Shown: piece by piece, positions 1 through 14,000 of the stretch | Layout: every line of letters starts with the position of its first letter | Position numbering within the stretch: the first letter of the stretch is position 1 | Origin: Acanthornis magna | Taxonomy: Eukaryota; Chordata; Aves; Passeriformes; Acanthizidae | Direction of reading: 5' to 3' | DNA: 64,000 nt | Assembly (NCBI GenBank): GCA_036785705.1 | Contig: JAWUZG010000018.1 | Coordinates: 5,677,501-5,741,500 of the forward strand | Notes under the pieces: generated by a model | Told to the model about the DNA's origin: nothing | Database searches by the model: none | What the model saw: only the letters and a program-made list of their open reading frames with translations | Position numbers and translations under genes: made by a program

Positions 1-1640
1 TATCTATAAAGGACACTCATTTCATAGCCTCAGTCCCTGTGGACCAGTTTGTAAACTCACATACTCACTGCACTGACTTTAAAGGGAATGTACTCCCAAC
101 AAGTACTCCATGGGGATCCGGCAATGCACCGACCATCTCCATAAACACAGGAAAGTCTTTTCAAAAGGGATTAAATGTTTGGGTGGGACAGGAGTTCACA
201 GGGAGCCCACAGACAAAAAGCAATTTTTGAAATGTAGCACTGATTAGGTGCTCAATATTCTTTGAAGAAGAAATTGCAAATGAAGCATGCAACAAAAAAA
301 ATATGTCATTTTTGAAAAGCTTAGCAGGAATATTTAAAAAGAATTCTTTCAAATATCTCAGAAACACATAAGATACAGACTAAAACTGAATATTACTGCA
401 CATTCATCAATGCCAAGAACAGTTTTTAGGCTACTGACAAACTTTTGAATATCTCTCAAAATAGTCCTCACTTGCATCTAAATTATCCCCCTAAAACGTA
501 AATGCAAATTATTTTCACAAATTATATACAGAAGTGTGAGAGACATTAAAGCTCACAATTTGGAAATTATATTGTATTTTCCTCCTTAATAAAAGCTCTG
601 CTTATAAAGCAATGGTTCATTGGGCATTTTAGAAAGAACTCAAGGAAGAATATGGTTTTATTCCTTTCTTGAATATTTTATACTTCTTCTACTATTCAGT
701 AATTGTGTCTGTTATTTAATTGCTCTCCTTTAAGAGCTAATAAAAGATATAAATCAGATAACTTAAAAAAGATATCACAAAGAAGTTTTATGATCCAAAC
801 CACAAACAGAAAATCCTCCATTGTATTGCTATTGAAATAATATAATTACATGACATCAACCATTTTTATGTTTTTCCTTGCTTCAGGCACCTAAAATAAC
901 AAAATGGATTTTTATTCTATTGTAGACAGTCTGATGCATTATTCTGTGCTTTGTCATTTAAAGTAATCAGTCACTATGAACTCTTAAAAACTTTGGTTCT
1001 TGAAGAAAAAGGGTTTTTTCTCTATTGACATAAAAATACTTTAGCTAAATAAACTCCTACTTAATGCTTCCTACAGTAACTCCTATCACAAACTTAATGC
1101 TGCTCCTAGTTCTATAAATGTAGATCTATTTTAAATAAAAAACACTCTTTAAAAAACGAGGCAAATCAGTATGAATCCTCACTGAGGAAGGACAGGAGGA
1201 GTTGATGATGACGATGAAGGCTTGTTTCCAGTATGCTCAAACCCAACAGCTTCTGAATGCCCGAGAGATACAGAAATACCAGTAGGATAGACAATGATAA
1301 CTCAGTCCCATGAAGAAGAACAAATTATTTAAATTGCACAGCAGCTCGGATTAAAATCAATTGCAGACTAAAGATTTATTGCACTGTCTAAGGCTGGCAT
1401 GGCTCAGTTTTGAGAATATGCTTTAAATAAAGGCTGCTTGCAGAAATATTTCTTCCCTCCACACACTCTAGTGCCAAATTAACACTAATCTCTTTCTGTC
1501 AGTCATTCTCCATGGCATTGCCTCAGCAATTAAAATGTAATGTGTGCAAAGAGAAGCCCCAGAGCATTATGCACTTTGATAAAACTACTTTTTTAAGCAA
1601 ATCAGCATTGCAGATGCACTCCTTGTCCCAATAGTTTTAG

Positions 1641-1646
1641 TTTATT
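1641..1646 (-). promoter_or_regulatory. AATAAA hexamer downstream of possible read-through stop
   Basis: TTTATT on the plus strand gives AATAAA on the minus strand, about 290 bases past the in-frame TAG that would end translation if the intron after e16 were retained. It could serve an intronic polyadenylation isoform. AATAAA is frequent by chance in such AT-rich DNA, so this is only suggestive. Confidence 0.25.
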
Positions 1647-1975
1647 CATAACTGTTAGAAGTAATGAGAAGGGAATTAACCAGGAATAATATTTTGTTTC
1701 AACTCTTGATGGTATTGATTCTTGATGGTATTATTTATACAAACTGAATGAACTCTTCATAGTTCCCATATTGATGATATTTATCTTGGAACACAAAGTT
1801 AAACAAGCATCAGTGCAGTACCTTGATGTCTGAAAAGTTCAGAAAAACATGACTTTCAAAGTGGTGTACTTCTTGCAATTCTTCAAGAAATCTTCTTTTC
1901 TAGTAACAAACTCTGTTTTTCTAATCTATGGATAAATCTAATTCTTAAAATGCATATGTTGATAAAGGTTTACTT

Positions 1976-1977
1976 GC
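1976..1977 (-). promoter_or_regulatory. SORCS3: GC splice donor after e16
   Basis: On the minus strand the exon end and intron start read AAAAG|GCAAGTAAAC. GC-AG introns are a known minor class, and their donors usually match the rest of the consensus closely, as this one does (AG|GCAAGT). The frame (phase 2, needing one base to finish Arg) agrees with the family's KFKR-K/R boundary. Confidence 0.8.
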
Positions 1978-2080
1978 CTTTTGAACTTGTAGAGGATGAA
2001 AGCCCCGACTGCAACTAGACAAATAACAAAGAGAACCACAACAGCCCAATAACCACTGCCTCCTCCAATCCTCTGAGAGT
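1978..2080 (-). CDS. SORCS3: SORCS3 window exon e16 (transmembrane helix)
   Basis: This exon has 103 bases, phase 1 in and phase 2 out. The acceptor is ttttgtgtttcag|AC. The donor is AAAAG|GCAAGT, a GC-type donor with a perfect consensus otherwise. No GT donor fits the frame and the family boundary. It completes Asp623 and encodes residues 624-656: a GGGSG linker, then [10 protein letters not shown] and [10 protein letters not shown] as a single-pass helix (about 633-653), then YKFK and the AG of the next arginine codon. KFKR is the stop-transfer charge cluster shared by all SorCS proteins. The tail exon is not in the window. Confidence 0.94.
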
Positions 2081-5000
2081 CTGAAACACAAAATAAAAGA
2101 ATACTTTTGCATGTCTCCTCCCACATCATTCACATTCTTGAGCTTTCTTTTCTGTATAATTGTCAGGCCAAAAATGTTTGTTGTTATTTTTGCAAACTCT
2201 TCACTCCATCTGTGGCTTCTTCAGAAAGGCAAAACCACAGAATTAATTGGTAACTTGTTACTGAAGGACAGAGGACCAATTTACAAAAAAAGATAGCAAC
2301 AAACAGCAAATCCAAGATCCTGAAGATTTAATTATTTGCATACTCAGTGATTGTTTGGGTTTTTTTTCCGGGAATCTAGAGTTATCATAGTAAATGATGA
2401 CAAACCCTCAGTACATGCTTTGCAAAAGCAGGGCTGTATTAATTTCATGGAGAAACTAAGGCTCTGAACAGCAAATGAACTCATCAAGGTCATACATCAG
2501 CAAAGGCTGGAATGAACATGGGCTTCTTTCAATCCCTTTTGTTCTGGCAAACGAATGTCAGCCCCTTACACCAGATGAGGAACCACAGCGAGACTGTAGC
2601 ACAATTCTACATTAGCAACTAGATAAAAGAGCTTTGTCTTCTGCAGAGAGCTGACAGATAAAATATCACACCAGTATTTACATAAATTGATTGTGGCTGG
2701 CTAAAGCTGCTCTCCCACAACACAATGAAATAATAAAGGATATATTATGGGAGATAATACTAAACCAAAAAGTACAGGATGTTCTAATAAAAGATTCAAA
2801 TCAAAGTTGAATTTTCTGGTTAAAACAGCATTTTAATGTCTCTTTGTTCAAAATACACACATGTATGCACACATACTCTCTTCAGCCAGTTTCCTTCAAC
2901 ACACTGAATCCAAGGAGGCAGGAAATGCACACAACTCCCCCTGCCCCCGCTCCATTTCCATTTGTTTTAAATAGAGAAAAAGCATAATTTATATCAGGAC
3001 AGCATTAGCAATGTGGAGCCCCTAACTCAACCTTCCCATTGGCTGATTAGAAGATCAGAGATCCATGGCAGAGATGCAGCAAGGCTGTGTTAGAGCCACG
3101 TAGTTACAGCAGCAGAGTTCAGGGCTGATATAAGGGTGTAGAAACTCTGCTTTCTTAGCAGGCAGTGCAGCCCAAGTGCCTTTAGATCACCAGATGAGTT
3201 GTTTGAAGCCTGGCTGGCTCTTCCTTCAGGGCACTGTTTTGTACAATGGAGATATTTACTTAATGTGGTTACACAGAAAAAGAAGCTTGTGATACAAATC
3301 ACAAGTATGACAAAATGGAGATACCAAAGAAAGATTTATTTGGTTGTGATTGTTAGGAACTACCAAATGAAAATGTATACATATATATGTGAGTAAGGGT
3401 ATGTGTATATTTACTAACAGAGATATATACTCATATATATATGTGTGTGTGTGTGTGTGTGTTTATTTATATGTAACAAGTACCAAGTAAGTATATTCAT
3501 ATGTATTATATGTACACATATGTATTGATATGAAGATTTTCTCCTTAAATTATCAGAACTCAAACAAGCATCTGAAAGTTTGTCTACTGAGAGCTTTTTT
3601 GTATATTTACCTGAACCGGAGTCAGCTAAAGTCACTAGGACCCAGTATCCTCCCCTCAGAAAGAAACTGATGTTGTGTGCATTCAGGGCCTGCTTTATAG
3701 CTGCTATTCTCTGAAAATGAAACAGAGAGAATGTCAGATGTGCTCTGTTCCACTTTGAGACACTGAATGGTCTACAAAGGAAAACCTGTGGTTCGTTAAA
3801 TGGTGAAAGTATTTGTCAGTGATGAGCTGAAATCAAGAAGAAATTCAATATTTAAAAATCAAGCAAAACTCCACAAGGTATAAAAGCTGAAAATGTCAAA
3901 ATTTTATAGCCAAATCTTTCCTTTTGATTACCCAAGTCTTCATGTTTACTCAGTATGTGACAGACAGCAAGTAATTTGCACACACTATTGGGTTTACCTG
4001 GGTCATAACTCACACAAGGCATAACCCATATTAAAAACTCCCCATTCTTCCAACCTATCAGAAGAAAACCTGTGATGTCACTTTGGATTTCTTGCTATGA
4101 AAAGTAACTGCTATTTAATAATGAACTGCATCTCATAATTTACCTTACCTCCTTACCTATAATGGAACGAATTCCATTTATAGCTAATTTTTAACAATAC
4201 TCCATAGAAATATATACATTCATCCATGTGGAAAAAAATCAGTATTCATCCCATTTTCCTCCAGTGGATAAAGCATAGTGAAATATGGTCTCTCATATTT
4301 TTATGGAGCAGAACCATTAAATATATCATCACATCCTAACCCCAGATGACAAATTGTCTGAATTATCCCTTCTACTTGCTTGTGTCTTCAACATGGTCAA
4401 TTTTCTAAAAGATCAAAGCTAGTTTTATACTCTATGCCTTATAATTTGGGACATGACTTCCCAGAGGATGCCAAATTAGAAATTTGCTTTATATCCATGA
4501 AACCTTCACAAGTAACTCCTTTTACGATATTATCAATTATGGTGCTCATCTTTGACAAGCTTTTGCAGTATAATAGATAAAAATCCCCGTAGTCCCTCAT
4601 ATTATGGACAGACACTATACAAAAGTTTAAATATCATCATTCTTTTTGAGGAATATCTAACTTCTGAAGCCATTCCACTGACTTTATTACATTTCTTTGT
4701 GTGGGAATGACTTAACGTAAGGGTGAGGTGAGCATAGCTTCAGTTATTTCACAAGATAATTATACAAGACAGCTCTTAAGTATTTATCTTGCTGCCCAAA
4801 GCCTGAAAAGATAATGGATATGACAACTCCACTGATTAGCAGGCTTTAAAGTGATGCTGCTATCAATGAAATAAAATTTCTTCATATCAATCCATGTTCA
4901 TTCATGCATTCATGGTGAATAGTGCAAGAGGGACAACTACTTTATGTTAATCTGACTTACAGCCAGTTAATGAAGTTCTGAGCTCCATAACTTTTGACTC

Positions 5001-8000
5001 CTCATATTCTCCTGGCAGCTTCCTAAGGAACCCAGCCTTTGCTGTGGTTTTTGCTTAAGTGATTAAAACTCGATCAGTATTTATCTCCCCACCTCTGGGT
5101 TCTCAGCCAAATCTATATGAACAACATGTCCTCAGGTCAAAAATTTGAATCTCATGTGAATCCAGCCAAAGATTCTGGCTTATTTATTTCACTGATAGAC
5201 TGATTTTTTTCAGTTGTCATGCAGTCTTTTTTTTCTGCCCCAAGCTATTTATTGAGCATGATGCTGCCACTTCTCCAACTTTTTAAAAACCAAATGCAGC
5301 CTTTGGAGCTCCTCTCTAGACTTCCTAAGTTAAAGTTCTTATACCAGTATTAGAATTTTCCATCTTCTTTTTCTACATCCTTTACAATGACAATATTTGA
5401 ACGTGTGAACACAATGGCTCCTGCATTATAAGAATGAAAAATAATGACACTATTCAAACTCTTACCCACTTATACATCTTTGGCTCTGATTTTTGCTTTT
5501 TGCCAAAGCAACTCACTGAGAATTTTCATGAAGTAGTTTATCTGGACAAAAATCTTCCTCAGAGCCACTGCCTTCCAGACTATAGTTTAATTGCGCTTTA
5601 ATTGACTCTTTTGACTGGACTCATCCCACCTGACATTAGACATGTAATAGATGTGCATAAATTAAGCAACCAAGTCTTCTCTAGAGTCAATGACTAGAAT
5701 GGAATACTTTTGAAATTGCTATGTTCTTGAAAGCAGGTTAAATCACAGTCAGATTTTATTTCTCCCTGCACATATTTGAAACAAAAAGTGCTCTTGTCAG
5801 AGTGGAACAAAATTTCAGAATTTTTCAAAGGGTTCCTCCTACTACACTGACAGCTTACACTTAACATCTTTGTTGTTGATGGCTACTTTTATCAGTAATG
5901 ATTCCTATTCTATATGATTAACTTAATAAACAGCATCACATCCCAACACTCCATGTAAAGCGCCAATAATAACCCCAGCAAGCAGCTGTTCTCTGCCTGA
6001 ACAAGAAATTTTTGCCTTTAATCTTTCTGAAATAATGTAATATTCCCAAATCTAAAAAATTTTCAGCCAAGTACAAAGAGGTTCTCTTTAAGGAAAGACA
6101 TTTTAAAACTATGTCTAGATTAAGGGTTTCTGGGACACCTTCTCCAAATGTGCAGAAAATATTCTGCATTGGTGAGTCCTCACAAAAATGTCACAACACT
6201 GATTTTGAGAACTGACATGAGCAGCATGACAAAGCACATCCTTCCACTGATGCATGAATAAAACCTTCAAGATTCTCTTCTAGTAACAGAAGAGAAGGTA
6301 AGGAATCTTTAAACATATGACCACGAGAGTATTTCCTGTTGACTTAACGAGTTATTGCTTCTAAGTTTATTTACATAGGGTGCATTTTCAGGATATTTCT
6401 CGAGTCACAATCGATTCTGATACAACACATTTTATCAACATTTGTGCCATTCAAGTCTAAATCAACACATTTATATGAACATATCAATAGCTAAAGCAAT
6501 GTCCCTTAGCAATCATATAAAAATAGGAATGTAGGCAGCTGTCATGAGAAGACTGGCTGTGCACCTCTACAGCATTGTACTCTATAAAACAATCGGTGTT
6601 GAGATGTGAGATTGTTGTACTTGACTTTTTATCACTGCATAGCACAGGCTGCTGTAATTGCTCCTGTCTCCCTTGTTCCTGCTCCAGCCCCAGCCGCCAT
6701 GGGTCTGACCCCATTCATCGTAACAATGTCAGAAATGTACATCTATTCTCCAGACTATACAATTACTTTCCCCTTGCTGTGCTCCTCTAGTTCCAGAAAA
6801 CCTTTGCAAGGTCCTCCTGGAGAACTACAGTGTCCTGCTACACTATTGTGATAACCCTATAGCCCCACTGAATGGAAATTTTCCAAATCATTTGCAGCAT
6901 GTGATTGCTCTTCTTTATGCTTTAAAGTAACTCACATGGTATTTCATACACAAACATAAGAAAAACCTTGATTTTAACTGATGATATTCTTTAAGCTGCC
7001 TTGAAGCACAGCACTAACATAGAAACTGAGATTTAAAGGGAACTAATATGCATAACACTTCACACTGAAGTGAAATGCTTGTACAACCAAAAAATGTATC
7101 ACCATTAGTTTCCTTAAATTATTAAATAAGTCCATTCCACATGGGCTCAGAATATGGAATTTCCTTTAAAAGCTTCACCTGGCTTCTTCAAAAAATTGAA
7201 TGTTTCAAATTTTGAAGTGGTAATATTCCCCTGGCTGAAAGTCTTAGTTTATGAATGGCTCTCTACAAAAGAAACAATGTGCTAAAATTAACAATTTTCT
7301 GCAACATAATAAGGAATTCAGACTCCCAGGAATTCTCACTGTGATCACATGGAAGAATAGTAAGGGTTTCTGCCAAAACCAGCAAACTTTGTGCACTTAC
7401 ACCAGAGTCTGTGCATTTTAAAGATAGACACCTGTTCAAGTACTTGGAGAACTTCAACATCCTCCTTTGGACCTTGCAAAGTGCATCCCGTCAACTCCAA
7501 ACACAATCCAAAGGATTTGTGTTAATATGAAGAGCTTTGTCTTACTGACTTCTCCAGCTCTTTGGATACCATGACCTTGTCCTAAAAAGCTGTAAGATGC
7601 TCTTCAAAATTAAGGATACCTTACACTGAGTCTTTGTAACTGGCAGGACTTGAACTGCAAGGTACAGACACAGAGCTGGGATCTGTTTCTTCTCTATCAC
7701 AGCAAAAGGATTAACATAATAAATTATAGGTGCCAAACAGTCCTCTGGTTTTCAACTGGCATAAAGTCTTTTATTAGGGAGGAAACAAGGTTTGGAAACA
7801 ACTAGGGAGAAACTGTCAGATTTTCATTCCTGTGTTCACTAGATTTGTTTCTTACCAATTGAAATGGACATTTTCTCACAAGGGCAGAAAATACTTGCTT
7901 GATGCTCTTTACATTATGGGTCAACTACTAAGGTTCTGGTTCTGTTTGGAGCTGAAATCTAATTTGCTTCTGCAGACAGTGCAGTGACTCTTTCCTCCAG

Positions 8001-11000
8001 TGGATCTTCACAAAATGATATTCATCAGGTGGGAGGGAGATCTTTACACAGGCAGGGATCACCTCTTAATTTCATATAAAGACAATGAGAGTACAGCCAC
8101 TTATTGCAAAACAGGATGAAGACTATCCTAGGCAGACACACACTGCTCTGGTTACCTTATCACTAGTTATGCTTCTCTTCTTTTTTGGTTGGTTTGCTGG
8201 CAGTAGCACATGCAAGTCAGCAGCTGTGGGCAGACCAGGTTTCACAACTGTCATGAGTGTTTCTTCAGGTATGTTGGTCTCCTGTGAAGAGAACAAAGGC
8301 ATCTGGCAAATTACAGGACAGTTTATATAAAACTTTGTGTTTTGTATAAAATATGTATGGCTTTTAGACTTTAGTGTTCAGATGCTTGATATTTAGAGGG
8401 GATCCCACTAGAAGCTGAAACATGAAAAAAGCTGAACATAAATGTACTGAAATGTGAGCTGCTCTTTGAAGACTGAAGAGCTAAGTGTTGTTATCACATT
8501 TAAGTAATTCAGTGGCATCAAGAAAAGAAGCAAAATGAAGAAAATGGCTGAGCACTTCTAAGGTAACTTAAAGAAAAATCCTAAGTGATTTAGGATCCTT
8601 TGTGGGCCATTCAGACACAGTGTAAATTTAGAAGTGCGTATTCATTACAGATAACTTTACCTTGGGAAGGTTACTTAGGAAGGTGTTTAATGGACAGAGA
8701 GAAGTCTTCCAATGTGAGACTAAGAAGGTTCAGGTTCAGTTCCTGAAATTGTAATGAATACCTTCATTCCCCTGCTGAAAGTCAAGCACATCCCTTTTCA
8801 AGACAGTTTGCGCAAATTCGGCTTTTCATCTCAAATTTCTCCATGTTTTGTACAATACAGCTACACAATTCTAAAGACAGCACTCTGGGCACCTTCCTTA
8901 GCCTTTCTCAAACAGATTCTGAATTTCCATTAAATTGTTCATATACTTTGGCAAATGTTTTAGCAATTATTAAAATGCAAGAGCTATTTTATAAGGGAAC
9001 AAAATATTTTGACTGACACTGGTTATGGAAATGAGTTTAAGTTGATAAAAGCAAGAAGTTAATTTGATATTAGATAGGAACCTACAAAAAAAAAAAGAAA
9101 AGGCAGGAAACTCTATAGACTCAAGAATTGAGAATGTGATTTCCACTACTGCAAATCCAGGAAAAGTAAAGTGATTTAAAATGCAAATATTTTATAAGCA
9201 ATATTAACCTGCACCTCAGTGCTACTGCCCTCATGAAAGCCACTGTGGGCAGCCTCAGTTGCTGGCAGGGTGTGCACCTGAAGAGCACAGCTCTCGAGCT
9301 CAAAGTTTCCACGAGGTGATCTAATGCCACAGTACTACTGCATAGCTTTGTATTTGATTTAACCTACAGGATTCAGCTGTCCTCAGCCCACATTTCTTTT
9401 GTGAACATGATCTAAAAAACCAGCTGTATAAACTGTGTGCCCATACATTACATACAATTTTCAAAGTTACACAACCAGCAGAGCAAATTCTTTCTTTCTG
9501 CTTAGTTTTAACTCAAAGATGATGTCTTTTATATTACACAGTTTAGATTCTAAACCTATCACATTTAAGCTACTTAACTCTTCCTGCTTTGGAGTCAGCA
9601 GTATTTGCTAATATGTCTATCCCTAATCCCAGAGAGCAATAGTTAGCATTAATTGCCAATTAGGCTGTGGTAGACCTAAACTGTCTATGTTACAATATCA
9701 TTGTCTACAGCTTGCACTTAAAAGTGACACTAGGCTCAAACTTGCTTGAAATGTGGCTCATGAGGTTCACTTTATTCTTTTGCTCTGCCTCCATTTCTAA
9801 ATACCTTCTAAATGAGAAGGTATTAACTTAACCTTCAAGCTTTACTACTGGCGAGGGAGCATTTTACGAGCAATCTGAAAGAGCACCTTTGCAAGCAGTC
9901 GCGTCACTACCCGCCCTATGTCTTTCCTCCACTCTGGTATGTCGGGGTTGTACATGTCCAGGTGCTTAGTAAACTTCAGAGGAAGAACGTGAAAATTATC
10001 TAGAAAAACAAAAAGAAACAGCAAGAAATAAACTAGGTTGCAAAAAGGGTTTGGTAGAACTAAAAGCTAAAAATCTGTGTTTAGCACTTTTTGCTCTGCA
10101 GCGCTGCAGTGTGTAGGACCCCCACTGCTCTCTGTTGTCAGGCATTCAATTTCTTTCTGTGTTTTCATCAACATCATCAAATTTGTGCCTAAAGACTGAA
10201 AAAGGAGGAAGAAAAAGAAATAAACAAAGCAGATTTACATACATGCTCTGGGGTCATAATGTTCCCAATAATTCTCCCTCAGGTCAATAAGGGACTATTA
10301 CACAGAAGTCATTGGTTTCTTTTATTTGAAATCAGAATGTTCTGATGGATTTTTTTCTCACTGAGTCATAAGCATGCTGGAGTTTGTCCACTGCATGTTC
10401 CTGTTTTCCATATAAAAAGAATACTTTACTCCTTAAATTAAAAGTGAAAATAAGAACAGAAATTATATGACAAAGGCTAACTACCGCCCTCTTTGGAAAA
10501 AAAAAAAAAAGAAAACAAAGGTGCATCCACAATATTTCTCTGGATATTGTCCAAAATATCTGAAATGCTAGAAATTGGTTGATCCTCAGAAAGTAGACTC
10601 TAAAATCTTCCTTTTCTCCTTACAGGCTCCCTGGATGAAAACCTGGGGAACTAAATGCAAAGCAGAGATAGAGAACCTCTGGAATGCACAAGCCTAACCT
10701 GCCTCCCCCCAGTATCTCCAAAAGAATAATATTTTAATGTGGCTTTCTTTTTCAAAAGTTTCTTTATTTTTCTGATGGCCAGTACTTTCATGCTCTTGAT
10801 ATCAGGATTGGCAAAAGGAGCGCTGGAATGACAAAGCCATTGATGTAGTCACACTAGGAGGGTTATACTTCTAAAGACTTCTAAATGCATTTATAAGTGG
10901 TAGCATAAATGTTATATCCATTCATCTTAGAAAAGGAGAAGGTTCATAAAAGCTCCGTTTAGCATAAGTGTGGTTTTTACCATTATTTTAAATTAGTAAG

Positions 11001-14000
11001 TATACTAAAAGCAAAAATAACAGAATCTTCTTCAGACAATAGAGATGTATTCACGTCTTGGATGATATCTGAAGGCTTTTAGCTCTGCGTTAAAATAAAA
11101 GCTTTTATACTTATCACAATTCCCACATGTGACAGCACAAATACAAACGTAAATAATTTGCCAGCACTACATTTTCCACAGTATATTATGCCTTATCACC
11201 ACATTAGAAAACACAACAAGGCCACACCAGGGCACAGTGTGGAACAAGAGCTGAAGGGTTATTTAATAATTACAGCAGAGCTATACTTGATCCAAACTCT
11301 CAGATAAACATCAAGGTAACAGTGGCATATTGTGATAAAAGGCAATTTTTTGACATTGTTTTCAATGCTGAGAGCATATATAGACCGAAATTTCCTTTTT
11401 TTTTTTTTTTTTTTGAGGTATTTAGACTACTTTACTTAGAAATTCTGGGAAACTTTCTCATCCCAGGCCAAAATACTACTTAAATACATATAGCATTTGA
11501 GGACCACAGTAATATTGAAAATAAGCAAAGGAAACAAAATGTTTGAGATTAAGCCTCCCATACAATCCCACTGTTTAGCTTTGTGGAGTTATTTAGTGAC
11601 AGTTCATGCCTCTAATTTTAAGAATTAAATCTGGCATTAGATAAAATATTACAACAGTTGTGCCAGGGCTGGTTTTAGAAGTTCAGTAACAAGTACTTAC
11701 AAAACAAAAAAAACGGAAAAGACTAATGTCTCACCAAAAACATGGACAACTTTTGAGTCCTGAAGCATAGAGCTCCCACAGGAAACTTGCACTGTAACTC
11801 TGACATCACCTGTCTCAGCAAACTTTGTCACCAGAAAACTCTCCAATGTAAGCAGTGGCTTTAAAAAAGAAAAAAGAACAATTGAAAACAGAATTTCAGC
11901 AAGAACCACAAGAACAGTGTCTGCAGAAACTGTTAAAAATATCAGCAAAAAATTTTCAGATCAGTTTTATCAACATTTTATCACATTGATCATTGCAATT
12001 TTCAGTATAGAATGTTTCTTTCCCTAAAAGGATACTTTATAAACAGAATAGCAGCCAGAGGAGGCAAATATTTCTTTTAGAGCAATCAGTTGAGTATCAG
12101 GTTTTCAGCCAGATCCCACTAAAATTAATGGAGTTTGAGGGAGACTCAACAATCTCTACAGGATTATACGAAGCAAGTCATTTGCCTCCAAAAATGTAGG
12201 GTATGTCGAGTCAAAAGGATTAGTGCTGTCAGCTCAGAGCATCAGCCCACAGTAACCTCTGAGGTGGAGCTGAGATGCTCTGTTCCCTGAGCACATCCTA
12301 TGAATCACAAAACCCTCCACAGGACCTGCAGTGCCTGCTCTAGCACTGGCAAAGTCCATAATGATGAACAGATAGAGGTTGGGATTATGGTAGACAGCAC
12401 ATTCACGAGAAGAAAGTTCACTGTACTTATTTGAAGCATTCCCCTGTCATAATTAGTCTGCCTCATAAAGAAAATATTTTACTTATCAGTTATTGAAAGA
12501 ATTACCTTAAAAGAAATTAACCCAGCTACACAATAAGTATTCCCAATAGAAATACTTAGATATTTAATGCTCTATGACATGTTTATATAGACTTTGATCC
12601 CCAAATGAATAATACTAGATTGAGTGCTCTCAATGCTTTGATATCCTTTAAGATATCCCATTTATTTTTGATATGACAGTTATTTTAGACTCCCAGAAAA
12701 TATTTATCACTACAATTAAAATATATGTGTACAGCACTTTAATCACATTATCATCTTGGAAGTGCATAAATCCAAGTCTCATCAATCAACAGTTATGATC
12801 CCAAATCCATCCCCCTCTACAAGTTGTTTTTTTTTTTTCCACAGGTAATGAACTAGAAAAAATTGTTGTTCTTCTGCCTGCCCGCCAAAGAAAATCGTTT
12901 AGAAATTGAAAGAAAGGGATGAGCTTTATTGGAAAGAGATCGAAAATAGTATCAATCAAAATCATTTGTGTACCTGAAGATTGTTTCCTATCCACCAGTA
13001 GAAAACTGTCAAATTAGGGTTCTTAGGCAGTATGATGGCAGTCAGGTTCACCTCCTGGTTTCTCCCAATGACTGGAACCACTTCTAAATTTAAAGCCTGG
13101 AGTGGAGCTGAACAAAGTTCCAAAAATATCATTGAACAAGAACTCAGCAATTTATTAATGCCTCTTTCCCCACAAGCCTCTCACCTGTACATCACAGGGT
13201 CCTGAGTTTATTTTTCTCGCCCTCCCTCCTGCTTTTACATTAATGTTGAAAGCTATGGACATCATTGGAAAGACTTAATTTCAATCAAAAATCATCCCCC
13301 GAATCACCACAGAACCCCTCAAGCAAAATCTTAAAGCAATAAGACAGATCAACAAATGCACTTCTCTCATTCTTCACTCTTTTCATTCATGTCAAATTCT
13401 ACAAAACATAAGCAAATACTCCAATTAAAAACTGGAAAAGGCAATCTCAACTTTTTTTTTTTAACTTAGTAACAAAAGATCAAATGAATAGAAATCTAGC
13501 AAATCTGAAATTGCTAAGGGAAAAGCAGAAACTGAAAAAGAATGCTGCTGACTACTCATTTTCATTATAAAATATCAGCTGCTGGGCTCACACCATACAA
13601 AAACTCTCATTAATGCATGCTTTAAAATAGATGCGTACATCAGGGGAGCATTTATTTGCAAATCAAAATAGATAACCTCTGTACTCCAAAATGTGCCTTA
13701 GAGTAAGTTTATTCCTTTCTGAACTGCCAAAGCCATAAACATTATTATTTGTATAAAAGAAATGCATCATTACAATGGTTTTATCTGCTTGTAAGTGTTG
13801 TGTTTATTAGTGTTGTGCTGTTTCACAGTACAATAACTGTGTTGAAAGAAAACCTTTCCCTCAGAGGTTTCCCAGTATATCTTTATCAGAACGTCTGAAG
13901 GTAAAAGCTTTTTAACAGTGCAATGTGATAACTAGAATTTCTTAACTACTCCACCTACACCAAACACCCAGGATACGAAACCACTGTATAGCCCAACATT

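Larger units (their letters stand above)
1..1977 (-). other. Intron following e16 (partial)
   Basis: AT-rich, with no exon I can support. I looked for the cytoplasmic-tail exon (expected to encode the YAQMHNEKEQEM-like motif) and did not find it. A 16-base near-perfect tandem (TCTTGATGGTATT twice) lies at 1704-1732. The first codons of the intron could be read as a short alternative tail (see findings). Confidence 0.7.

Noticed and set aside
1180..1320. Possible cytoplasmic-tail exon of SORCS3 (acidic GATGATGACGATGAAG stretch)
   Set aside because: Neither strand gives the YAQMHNEKEQEM-like tail motif, and no acceptor fits phase 2. The tail exon must be beyond the left edge.
6694..6851. GCCGCCATGG start context with a 50-codon frame on the plus strand
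   Set aside because: The Kozak match is good but the frame is short, with no known motif and no sign of an exon or retrocopy.
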